Below are positions 15,014-21,180 of a stretch of DNA of 35,500 nucleotides, piece after piece. Location: positions 1 to 35,500 of IMG/VR virus record IMGVR_UViG_3300032296_001240. The stretch is one strand, 5' to 3'. Under the pieces are notes generated by a model. That model ran no database searches and was not told the origin of the DNA. It saw only the letters and a program-made list of their open reading frames with translations. This DNA comes from a virus. Position 1 is the first letter of the stretch, and every line of letters begins with the position of its first letter. The position numbers were made by a program, and so were the translations under genes.

Positions 15014-15724
15014 TTAGAAGGGCAATTCATCCTCAAAACTTTCAACCTGGGCAGCAACTTGAGCTTGGTGCTGTGCGTAGAGCATCTCCTGCTGCTGTGC
15101 TGGAGTGTAAGTTGCCACTGCCGGAGCAGGAGCAACTGGTGCGATTGGTGACTTCATTAAGGCACGGTATTCGGTGCTGCCTGTAATCATCTCCTGAAGG
15201 AAGGTTGGCAAGCTCTCAAACTTAGGCCTGTCAAACTCCAGTACACTAAACTCCATGCTCGGATTGTGCTGCGGAGGGCATGTCATGCCCTTCATCATTG
15301 GCATCACAGCAGCTATGCGCTCATAGACCTTCTCCGGATTGGCTTTGCTTGGCTGATGAATTAGGTTAATCATGCAAGGTGCGCCAATGAGCTTAGCGAG
15401 GTCAAATGCCTTTGCCTCTTCTTCAGTAAGTGCCTTTCCTCTCCAAGCATTGAGCATGGCTCTAAGGTTTGACTTTTCATTCAGGCTAAAGGTCATCTCC
15501 TTGCTGATAGCACATGGCTGCATGCCCTTGTCCTGATTAAAGCACCGAAGCTCTGTGGGTAATTCCCATGTGAAGCGGACTAAGTCCACCACTTTCTCCT
15601 CACCCATGTACTTCTGCGTCACATGACCGAGGTGAACAACACTGTAACATCTGGCTACATAAGTGCCAGCAGGGATCAGCTCTCTCTGAGTAGCTTCTCC
15701 GGTAGACTTTGCGATAATCGCCAT
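15014..15724 (-). CDS. SSB-like replication/recombination protein with acidic C-terminal tail
   Basis: 236 residues from the ATG at 15724; 27 residues preceding this in the frame are non-coding in character. A beta-rich N-terminal domain (about 1-150) is followed by a Pro/Ala/Gln-rich linker and the final SFEDELPF, which imitates the acidic tip of bacterial single-strand binding proteins that recruits partner proteins. Position next to Gp157 fits an SSB or recombination mediator. Sequence identity to classical SSB is not obvious. Confidence 0.65.
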   Translation of the reverse strand: MAIIAKSTGEATQRELIPAGTYVARCYSVVHLGHVTQKYMGEEKVVDLVRFTWELPTELRCFNQDKGMQPCAISKEMTFSLNEKSNLRAMLNAWRGKALTEEEAKAFDLAKLIGAPCMINLIHQPSKANPEKVYERIAAVMPMMKGMTCPPQHNPSMEFSVLEFDRPKFESLPTFLQEMITGSTEYRALMKSPIAPVAPAPAVATYTPAQQQEMLYAQHQAQVAAQVESFEDELPF

Positions 15725-15752
15725 AACTATTGGTTTATAAATTGAACAAAAA

Positions 15753-15851
15753 TTAAAGTGCGTAAATAAGTGAGCATACTGCCCAGACTGCAAAGAGTTT
15801 TGCAAAAAGGATAAGTTGATCCTTGAGTGGCATTTGTGGAAAGTCTTTCAT
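15753..15851 (-). CDS. 32-aa membrane peptide
   Basis: ATG at 15851-15849 and TAA at 15755-15753. After a short polar start (MKDFPQMPLKDQ) nearly the rest is one hydrophobic helix (LILFAKLFAVWAVCSLIYAL). It lies 2 nt after the preceding gene's stop and 28 nt before the SSB start, filling an otherwise empty operon gap. Too short for standard gene callers. Function unknown. Confidence 0.5.
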   Translation of the reverse strand: MKDFPQMPLKDQLILFAKLFAVWAVCSLIYAL

Positions 15852-15853
15852 TA

Positions 15854-16036
15854 TTACTTGTAAGGATTAGGTTCAATCATTGAAAGTACATTGCCGAGTG
15901 CTTCTTGTGCATCCCAGAGTGCTGCTTCTAAAGTACCTTCCTGAACTAATGTGCTATCAGTTTCAACCTGATTTTCGATGATGGCAATTTGATTGCGGAT
16001 AGCCTTAACTGATTCGATGATTTGTGCTGTTGTCAT
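15854..16036 (-). CDS. 60-aa acidic helical hypothetical protein
   Basis: The start is placed at the ATG giving MTTAQIIESVKAIRNQ (16036), because the longer frame from 16108 runs back through the -7 promoter element. The product is a short acidic helical protein, possibly a coiled coil. It is the first gene of the minus-strand operon that includes the SSB- and Gp157-like genes. Confidence 0.6.
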   Translation of the reverse strand: MTTAQIIESVKAIRNQIAIIENQVETDSTLVQEGTLEAALWDAQEALGNVLSMIEPNPYK

Positions 16037-16081
16037 GTCTGTAAGTGTTATTGGTAAATGTTGAGGCAAACATAATAGATG

Positions 16082-16109
16082 CAAATATATCTGCAAAATT
16101 ATTTGCAAA
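16082..16109 (-). promoter_or_regulatory. Minus-strand promoter, TATATTTG with upstream TTTG
   Basis: On the minus strand, TATATTTG (16089-16082) is a perfect -7 element, with TTTG (16109-16106) 16 nt upstream. It points to the gene starting at 16036. Confidence 0.55.
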
Positions 16110-16115
16110 AATAAT

Positions 16116-16478
16116 TCAACTTTTTTTTCGAATCAGCCTTCCATGCTTCAGGAGGGCATAATTATGCTTGCTATCAATGAGCATTAATTGACCATCATGA
16201 TCCTCCAGTTGCATCCGGTGACAGACCTTTTTAAAGTTCTGGTCAGTTAAACCATGCTTTATGCAGAAGGCATCAAGGCTTAGTCTCTGCTTGTGCCTGC
16301 GTGTGCCTGTGTGCTGAAGGATGTCAGCCACCATAGCCAGATTCCATTCATCCACCTTTACCCAGGGATTCTTATAGCCATCCACTTTCTGAGTGTGGAA
16401 CAGTCGCTTGTACCTGGTGAATCTATGTGGTGGCAATTTAAACTTCCGGCAGAAGTCTGATATTTTAAGTAAGTCCAT
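16116..16478 (-). CDS. 120-aa probable DNA-binding protein with duplicated HTH-like unit
   Basis: Two similar segments occur in tandem: SDFCRKFKLPPHRFTRYKRL at 7-26 and LDAFCIKHGLTDQNFKKVCH at 68-87. Each has the spacing of a helix-turn-helix, and each is followed by a short beta strand. The protein is basic. It opens a minus-strand unit facing the plus-strand replication genes, a good place for a regulator, but no target site is known. Confidence 0.55.
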   Translation of the reverse strand: MDLLKISDFCRKFKLPPHRFTRYKRLFHTQKVDGYKNPWVKVDEWNLAMVADILQHTGTRRHKQRLSLDAFCIKHGLTDQNFKKVCHRMQLEDHDGQLMLIDSKHNYALLKHGRLIRKKS

Positions 16479-16496
16479 TCTTTTGGTTTAGGTTTG

Positions 16497-16504
16497 CAAA
16501 AATA
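16497..16504 (-). promoter_or_regulatory. Minus-strand -7 element TATTTTTG
   Basis: Perfect TAnnTTTG on the minus strand, 18 nt before the ATG at 16478. No -33 TTTG at normal spacing was found. Confidence 0.45.
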
Positions 16505-16505
16505 A

Positions 16506-16925
16506 GTGCAAAAGTTTATGCCGGGCTTTTTTTTTGATATGCAACTGCCAGAGGTAATTAAGCCACATCCAGAATTCAAGAAGTATGTCGGCACAGAGGA
16601 TAACTTCCAGAAGGCAGTGGCTCGTTACCTGGACACATTAGGCGCATTCTGGTTTCACTGCCCGAATGGAGGCAGTAGGAATGGCATAGAGGCAGCCAAA
16701 CTAAAGGCAATGGGAGTTAAGGCAGGCATTCCAGATTGCCTTGTCCTGGATCAGCGCAAAGGCTACTCCGGATTGGCAATTGAGCTAAAGGTAGGCTACA
16801 ACAAACCTTCGGAGCATCAGTTGTCAATTTTTGACAAGTTAGTAGCTGCCAATTGGATGGTAGTAGTGTCCTGGTCACTTGATGAAGTAATAACTATAAT
16901 AGATTGGTACTATGATAATAAATGA
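16506..16925 (+). CDS. VRR-NUC domain nuclease
   Basis: 139 residues from the first ATG; starts at 16518 and 16539 (MQLPEVIKPHPEF) are also reasonable. VRR-NUC is a stand-alone PD-(D/E)XK nuclease. Visible motifs: FHCPNGGSRN at 50-59, GVKAGIPDCLVL at 70-81 with the catalytic Asp, and LAIELKVG at 90-97 with Glu and Lys. Such enzymes act on branched DNA such as Holliday junctions. It overlaps the following methyltransferase by 14 nt and lies in the early replication module. Confidence 0.88.
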   Translation: MQKFMPGFFFDMQLPEVIKPHPEFKKYVGTEDNFQKAVARYLDTLGAFWFHCPNGGSRNGIEAAKLKAMGVKAGIPDCLVLDQRKGYSGLAIELKVGYNKPSEHQLSIFDKLVAANWMVVVSWSLDEVITIIDWYYDNK

Positions 16926-17475
16926 AAAGGGATTCTGGGAAAATCCGAATAAGGAAGGCCATGCACATGATAGCAGGCTGGCCGGAGCAATTTTAAAGAT
17001 ACTTAGAGGTTACAAGTGCGACACTCTGGTGGACTTCGGATGTGGCACTGGTGAGTATGCACGATTCTTTCGCAAGCATGGTCTGGTAGTGGAGGCTTAT
17101 GATGGTAACCCATACACAGAGCAGCTTACAGGAGGCATAGGCCAGGTTAAGGATTTGAGCCAGCCATTCGACCTTGGTAAAAAATTCAAATGCGTAATGA
17201 GTCTGGAAGTTGGCGAACACATCCCGGCAGAGTTTGAGCAGGTATTCCTTGACAATCTTGTCAAGCACCGAATTGAGAATGAAGTAGGTCGAATGATCCT
17301 TAGCTGGGCAATCCCTGGGCAGGATGGTGATGGGCATGTCAATTGCCGGAGCAATGACTACATCATGCAGCAGATGCAGAAGAGAGGCTACTACCTTGAT
17401 CATAGTGCTACCAATAAACTACGCAAAGCTGCCAGCCTCTGGTGGTTTAAGAATTCTTTGATGGTTTTCATATAA
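16912..17475 (+). CDS. Class I SAM-dependent methyltransferase
   Basis: 187 residues. The SAM-binding motif I is clear (LVDFGCGTGEYA, 39-50), followed by an acidic residue at the end of strand 2 (VVEAYDGN) and motif EVGEHIP after strand 4. No DPPY/NPPF motif is present, so it does not look like an amino-DNA methylase. It could methylate a small molecule, sugar or protein. It overlaps the nuclease gene by 14 nt. Confidence 0.8.
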   Translation: MIINEKGFWENPNKEGHAHDSRLAGAILKILRGYKCDTLVDFGCGTGEYARFFRKHGLVVEAYDGNPYTEQLTGGIGQVKDLSQPFDLGKKFKCVMSLEVGEHIPAEFEQVFLDNLVKHRIENEVGRMILSWAIPGQDGDGHVNCRSNDYIMQQMQKRGYYLDHSATNKLRKAASLWWFKNSLMVFI

Positions 17476-17541
17476 AAATTTGGTAGTGTCATTCCTTTTG
17501 TAATTTATTTGCAAAAAAATCTTTACTAAAACATTCAAGTC

Positions 17542-17826
17542 ATGGAAGAACTAACTGAATTACAGAAGAAATTGGATGACTGCCGGAGGCACTCTGACAA
17601 TCACAGGCGCAGCAGAGACTACCATAAGGAGCAAGCTGCTGATCTTAGGGAAGAGGTCAAAGAACTGGAAGGAATAATTGAATTCTGGAAAGGACAGCAT
17701 ACTAAGATGGACAATGCTTTTTGTGAAGCTCATCAGCATCACCAGTGGTGGATGAGCATTGCCATTGCCTTGGGCATCTTTAGCATTGGAATGTCAGTTT
17801 TATTTTTTTGGGCAGTAAGAAACTAA
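17542..17826 (+). CDS. Coiled-coil protein with one C-terminal membrane helix
   Basis: 94 residues: a charged coiled coil (about 1-55, with a His-rich end, EAHQHHQWW) and then one hydrophobic helix (MSIAIALGIFSIGMSVLFFW). The anchor is at the C-terminus, so most of the protein would be cytoplasmic. Function unknown. The promoter of the downstream RNA lies within its last codons. Confidence 0.65.
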   Translation: MEELTELQKKLDDCRRHSDNHRRSRDYHKEQAADLREEVKELEGIIEFWKGQHTKMDNAFCEAHQHHQWWMSIAIALGIFSIGMSVLFFWAVRN

Positions 17827-17835
17827 TTATATTTG
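17807..17835 (+). promoter_or_regulatory. Promoter for the 17.84-kb structured RNA (TTTG-N17-TATATTTG)
   Basis: TTTG at 17807-17810 and a perfect TATATTTG at 17828-17835, 17 nt apart. Predicted start is about 17840-17842, exactly at the first hairpin of the RNA. Confidence 0.65.
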
Positions 17836-17839
17836 CCAT

Positions 17840-17968
17840 GCCGAAAGGCCCGGATTGCGAACCCGGTAAATTGGAACTTATGAAAAATATTAAAGCCCCA
17901 TTCGGTCAGTACCTGTCAGCCTATGTTCCGGCTGTTCGCAACAGGGAAAGCCGGATGGGGTTTTTGTT
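17840..17968 (+). ncRNA. Structured RNA with GNRA hairpin, pseudoknot and terminator helix
   Basis: 5' hairpin: GCC-GAAA-GGC at 17840-17849 (GNRA tetraloop). A second hairpin has CCGG arms at 17850-17853 and 17863-17866. The 3' domain is a long helix: 17894-17905 pairs with 17951-17962 (ten Watson-Crick and two G-U pairs), then 17912-17916 with 17941-17945, then 17917-17921 with 17930-17934. The six-base bulge TTCGCA (17935-17940) is perfectly complementary to TGCGAA (17856-17861) in the 5' loop, and the match extends to 8 bp, forming a pseudoknot. The outer helix ends in a T-tract, so it is also a terminator. The overlapping 66-codon ORF reads through this terminator and is rejected. Possible roles include a regulatory or host-targeting RNA. 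Confidence 0.7.
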
Positions 17969-17971
17969 TTT

Positions 17972-18172
17972 ATGTCAAAAAATGAAAAAAAGATTCAGGT
18001 TGTAATTACAATCAAATATCAATCAGGTGCATATCTACATCCTACTGAAGTATCAATTTGGGATGAAGACCAATGTTTAGGAACATCAACTTACGAGGAC
18101 TGGATTGACATAGACCTTGTTGAGCTTTTTGATGACCATCATTTAACTACCATTGAGTACCCTTGTTTATAG
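17972..18172 (+). CDS. 66-aa acidic hypothetical protein
   Basis: Starts right after the terminator of the structured RNA. The sequence is beta-rich, then acidic (YEDWIDIDLVELFDD). No family recognised. Expression would need readthrough of the terminator or a promoter of its own; none is obvious. Confidence 0.6.
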   Translation: MSKNEKKIQVVITIKYQSGAYLHPTEVSIWDEDQCLGTSTYEDWIDIDLVELFDDHHLTTIEYPCL

Positions 18173-18214
18173 TGCCACAAATGTCACTTGTGCCATTAAT
18201 TAATATTTTATTTT

Positions 18215-18817
18215 ATGGAAAAAAGTAGAGATAGCATGATCCTTTACAGAAGCTTTTACGATGCAATTAAGTTGCTCCCAGATGCCATTCAATTGGAGAT
18301 TTTTAAGGCAATTTTTGAGTTCGGTCTTGATGGTATTGAGCCTGAATTGTCACCTATTGCTAAACCATTCTGGTTACTTATTAAGCCTAATCTTCAGGCA
18401 AATAGGACTAAATGGGAAAGCGGATGTAAAGCAAAGCAGAAGCAAAGCATAAGCAAGACTGAAGCAAAGCGGAAGCAAAAGGTAAGCAAACCCGAAGCTA
18501 ATGTAGATGTAGATGTAGATGTAAATGAGGATGAAAATGAAGATGTAGATGTTAAATTAGATATATCAGACCTCTCATCATTTGAGCCAAAATATGATAA
18601 GCAAATGCTTAAAGAGTTTCAAGGCTATTGGATGGAGAAGGATGCAAAAGGCAAGATGAGATATCAGGCTGAGAAGTTCTTTGACATTAGCAGAAGGCTG
18701 GCAACATGGGCAAGAAATCAATCGAATTTCTCTAAAAACAAAAAAAACGAGCAAACACATGATGTTCCGGGCGCACGGTCGCACCGGATGCATGAATCCT
18801 ATACATTTACTCCCTAA
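18215..18817 (+). CDS. Replication initiator-like protein (DUF6291 N-terminus) carrying iterons
   Basis: 200 residues. The N-terminal domain (MEKSRDSMILYRSFYDAIKL to about residue 65, ending IKPNLQAN) matches the DUF6291 type found in Bacteroidetes phages and elements, usually next to a replicative helicase. A low-complexity linker follows (Lys/Gln/Ser, then alternating Asp-Val and Asp-Glu), encoded by DNA repeats. The C-terminal domain (about 120-170) is helical and may be the helicase-loading part. DnaB follows 12 nt later. By analogy with phage O-type initiators, it probably binds the iterons in its own gene. Confidence 0.7.
   Translation: MEKSRDSMILYRSFYDAIKLLPDAIQLEIFKAIFEFGLDGIEPELSPIAKPFWLLIKPNLQANRTKWESGCKAKQKQSISKTEAKRKQKVSKPEANVDVDVDVNEDENEDVDVKLDISDLSSFEPKYDKQMLKEFQGYWMEKDAKGKMRYQAEKFFDISRRLATWARNQSNFSKNKKNEQTHDVPGARSHRMHESYTFTP
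18429..18545. repeat. Iteron array and hexamer repeats, probable replication origin
   Basis: AAGCAA recurs at 18429, 18440, 18451, 18462, 18473 and 18484, with a degenerate copy AAGCTA at 18495: seven copies at an exact 11-bp period. Eleven is not a multiple of three, so the repeat is maintained at DNA level, about one per helical turn. It is followed by GATGTA hexamer repeats (18503-18522, again near 18542) and AT-rich sequence near 18553-18570. Its location inside an initiator gene beside DnaB matches a lambda-O-style origin. Confidence 0.75.
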
Positions 18818-18829
18818 ACCAAAACAAGT

Positions 18830-20161
18830 ATGCAATTCGAAAATTCAGAACTGGAGAGGCAAGTCCTTTCCGCAATGATGCTTTCCCCAGAGGATAGACT
18901 AACAGCTTTCTCTATCCTACCTACACTTGACTGCTTTCAAATAGAGCAGCACAAGATCATAGCCAAGGCAATCCAAGCACTTCAGGATGCCGGAGAACCA
19001 GTAGACTTAGAAACAACAGTTGCCACCATCAAGAAGTCTGGTCTAATAAAAGAAGTTGGAGGCACTAAGGCCATAGCCAACATCTTTGCCTGCCTGAAGT
19101 CACCAGGCCACATTGAAAGCCATAGCCACCTTCTAATCGAACACTTTCTGAAGGCCAAGCTATACACCTTTAGCCTGGAACTACTCCAGAAGTCGCAGTC
19201 AGACTCCGGTGACATCTTCGACCTATTCTCCGAGTATCAGTCCAAGTTTGACAACATCCTTGCCAGTACCATTACTCGCTCGGATGATGACTTTCATAAG
19301 CAGCTGGATATATCAGCCAAGATGTGGCTTAACTCAAAGCCTGGCGAAATCTCTGGCTATCCAACAGGATTGGCTGCCTTGGATAAACTTTGCGGAGGTC
19401 TGGTCAATGGAGAGCTTACCATCATAGGCGCAAGACCAGGACAGGGTAAGACTGCCCTCGCTGTGACCATGATTCGCAACTTAGCCAAGCAAGGAATTGG
19501 CTGTGGTCTGTTCAGCCTTGAGATGACCAAGCACGAGCTGGTGCAGCGATTAGCTTCCCAGGAGAGCAACATTTACGCCTATAAAATCAAACAAGGTGAC
19601 ATGAACCAGTACGATAAGACTGCCCTTTATGAAGCAGTACACCGGATGAAGCAATGGCCCATCAAGATCAGCGATGAAGGTTACCTAAACATGTCAAAAA
19701 TCCGAACCAAGGCCACCATGTGGAAAAATAAGCACAAGATGCAAGTGCTATTTGTGGATTACATAGGCCTAATCAACTCAGTCAATCCAAAGGAGACAAA
19801 CCGAGTAAACATCATAGGCGAGATAAGCAGAGGTCTAAAGCTGCTTGCAAAAGAACTTCAGATTCCGGTAGTAGCCTTATCGCAACTTAGCCGGAGAGTA
19901 GATGAGCGCAGCGACAAGATGCCACTCATGAGTGACCTTCGTGAGTCTGGATCAGTTGAGCAGGATGCTGATGTCATCTGGATGATGATAAGACCAGAGT
20001 ATTACTTTGAGCCATCAGCCACTACCAAAGTAGGCAGTGCTGAATTGCCTAACAAAGACCTTTGTCTGATTGACCAGGTTAAGATGCGCTCTGGAAGCAC
20101 AGGCATAGTACCTTTGCGCTTCGATGGGCCACTAATGCGCCTTAAAGACTATAATGAATAA
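18830..20161 (+). CDS. dnaB: Replicative DNA helicase, DnaB family
   Basis: 443 residues, normal length for DnaB. The N-terminal helical domain (ERQVLSAMMLSPEDR) is followed by the RecA-like ATPase. Walker A is GARPGQGKTAL near residues 200-210, Walker B is VLFVDYIGLI near 306-315, and the later SQLSRRVDERSDKMPLMSDLRESG and DADVIWMM segments are classic DnaB motifs. It unwinds the phage replication fork as a hexamer. It follows the initiator gene and its iterons. Confidence 0.95.
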   Translation: MQFENSELERQVLSAMMLSPEDRLTAFSILPTLDCFQIEQHKIIAKAIQALQDAGEPVDLETTVATIKKSGLIKEVGGTKAIANIFACLKSPGHIESHSHLLIEHFLKAKLYTFSLELLQKSQSDSGDIFDLFSEYQSKFDNILASTITRSDDDFHKQLDISAKMWLNSKPGEISGYPTGLAALDKLCGGLVNGELTIIGARPGQGKTALAVTMIRNLAKQGIGCGLFSLEMTKHELVQRLASQESNIYAYKIKQGDMNQYDKTALYEAVHRMKQWPIKISDEGYLNMSKIRTKATMWKNKHKMQVLFVDYIGLINSVNPKETNRVNIIGEISRGLKLLAKELQIPVVALSQLSRRVDERSDKMPLMSDLRESGSVEQDADVIWMMIRPEYYFEPSATTKVGSAELPNKDLCLIDQVKMRSGSTGIVPLRFDGPLMRLKDYNE

Positions 20162-20411
20162 TCCAATACATGTAAGCCAAGTGCCACAAACATGGCAAGG
20201 AACAGCTACCTATACGAATGATCTTATGTACGAACACATCCCCAACAATTTTAACTTCCTTGAATGCAAGGACTACCTTCAGCGAAAAATTAAGCAGCTT
20301 AATGCTAAAATTGAAGAAGGTGGAGTTACCAGGCACATGAGTCGCTGGCAGAATCAGCGAGACATGTATGAGGCAATCCTTTATTACTTATCTTTGCGAA
20401 AACAATTGTAA
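20154..20411 (+). CDS. 85-aa hypothetical protein
   Basis: Starts 8 nt before the DnaB stop, so translation is coupled. Polar N-terminus, then a basic helical region (YLQRKIKQLNAKIEEGG and SRWQNQRDMYEAIL). No family recognised; a helicase accessory role is possible by position alone. Confidence 0.65.
   Translation: MNNPIHVSQVPQTWQGTATYTNDLMYEHIPNNFNFLECKDYLQRKIKQLNAKIEEGGVTRHMSRWQNQRDMYEAILYYLSLRKQL
20389..20396 (+). promoter_or_regulatory. -7 element TATCTTTG
   Basis: Perfect TAnnTTTG, 19 nt upstream of the ATG at 20416 of the small basic gene. No clear -33 element. It lies inside the preceding gene. Confidence 0.5.
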
Positions 20412-20415
20412 AGCC

Positions 20416-20586
20416 ATGCCACTCAAGAAAGGTTACTCTGCCAAGACAGTTAGCAGCAACATCAAAGCCGAAATGAAGCGAGGCAAGCCTCAGAAGCAGG
20501 CAGTAGCCATTGCTCTGTCTGTGGCTAAGAAGGCTAAGAAGGCAGCAAAACCTAAGATGCCAAGCATGAAGCCAAAAATGAAATAA
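20416..20586 (+). CDS. 56-aa small basic protein (common phage MPLKKGYS family)
   Basis: The ATG at 20416 follows the -7 element; the longer frame from 20368 starts upstream of the promoter and is not used here. The N-terminus MPLKKGYSAKTVSSNIKAEM, then RGKPQKQAVAIALSVAKKAKK, matches a small family seen in very many tailed phages, whose role is unknown. The C-terminus is a Lys/Pro/Met tail. Likely nucleic-acid-associated by charge. Confidence 0.8.
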   Translation: MPLKKGYSAKTVSSNIKAEMKRGKPQKQAVAIALSVAKKAKKAAKPKMPSMKPKMK

Positions 20587-20592
20587 GCCTGC

Positions 20593-21180
20593 ATGCAAGT
20601 AGTTTCAATCGCAGAAATCAAGCCTAATCCAAGCAATCCAAGACTTATCAAGGATGATAAGTTCAAGAAGCTCGTTCAATCGCTCAAGGATTTCCCAGAG
20701 ATGGCTAATGTCAGGCCAATAGTAGTAAATCAGGACATGGTTATCCTGGGAGGCAACATGCGATTCAAGGCCATGAAAGAGGCCAAGTGGAAGCAAGTGC
20801 CTGTGGAGATAGTTGATTGGGATGAGGCCAAGCAGCGAGAGTTCATCATCAAGGATAATGTTGGATTTGGAGAGTGGGATTGGGATGATCTCGCAAACAA
20901 TTGGGATGCAGAAGAACTTGATAAGTGGGGATTAGATGTGCCACAATTTGAAGGCATTGAAATAGGACAGGATGAATTTAGTTTACCAGATGGAGATAAA
21001 CCACCGTTTCAACAAATAACATTTACTTTAGCTGATGAACAAGCTATACAAATTCAAAATGCAATTACAAGCATAAAAACAACAAAAGAATATAAGTATG
21101 TAGAAACAATGGGTAATGAAAACTCTAATGGAAATGCTTTATATTTAATTATTGTGCAATGGGCAGGGCAAAAGATATAA
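20593..21180 (+). CDS. ParB N-terminal-domain protein (partner of Mom-like gene)
   Basis: 195 residues. The ParB/Srx nuclease-like domain is clear: SIAEIKPNPSNPRLI at the start, RPIVVNQDMVILGGNMRFKAM with the GGxxR-type motif, and IVDWDEAKQREFIIKDNVGFGEWDWD. In many phages this domain is joined to a DNA methylase; here it ends with a linker and a short tail (GNENSNGNALYLIIVQWAGQK). Its 3' 200 bases are already AT-rich like the next gene, which it overlaps by 22 nt. It probably provides DNA binding or nucleotide sensing for the modification system; that is inference. Confidence 0.8.
   Translation: MQVVSIAEIKPNPSNPRLIKDDKFKKLVQSLKDFPEMANVRPIVVNQDMVILGGNMRFKAMKEAKWKQVPVEIVDWDEAKQREFIIKDNVGFGEWDWDDLANNWDAEELDKWGLDVPQFEGIEIGQDEFSLPDGDKPPFQQITFTLADEQAIQIQNAITSIKTTKEYKYVETMGNENSNGNALYLIIVQWAGQKI

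Noticed and set aside
17836-17880. Possible T-arm of a tRNA on the minus strand (GGGTTCGCAATCC)
   Set aside because: The T-loop has an extra base and no acceptor or anticodon arm fits; the segment is better used in the plus-strand pseudoknot.
17808-18005. 66-codon ORF over the structured RNA
   Set aside because: It reads straight through the promoter and the terminator helix, its plausible ATG lies upstream of the expected transcript start, and base pairing explains the sequence better than coding.
18171-20190. AGTGCCACAAA shared at 18171 and 20180 as a possible operator pair
   Set aside because: Many 11-base matches are expected by chance in a 35-kb sequence, and neither copy sits at a consistent distance from a promoter.
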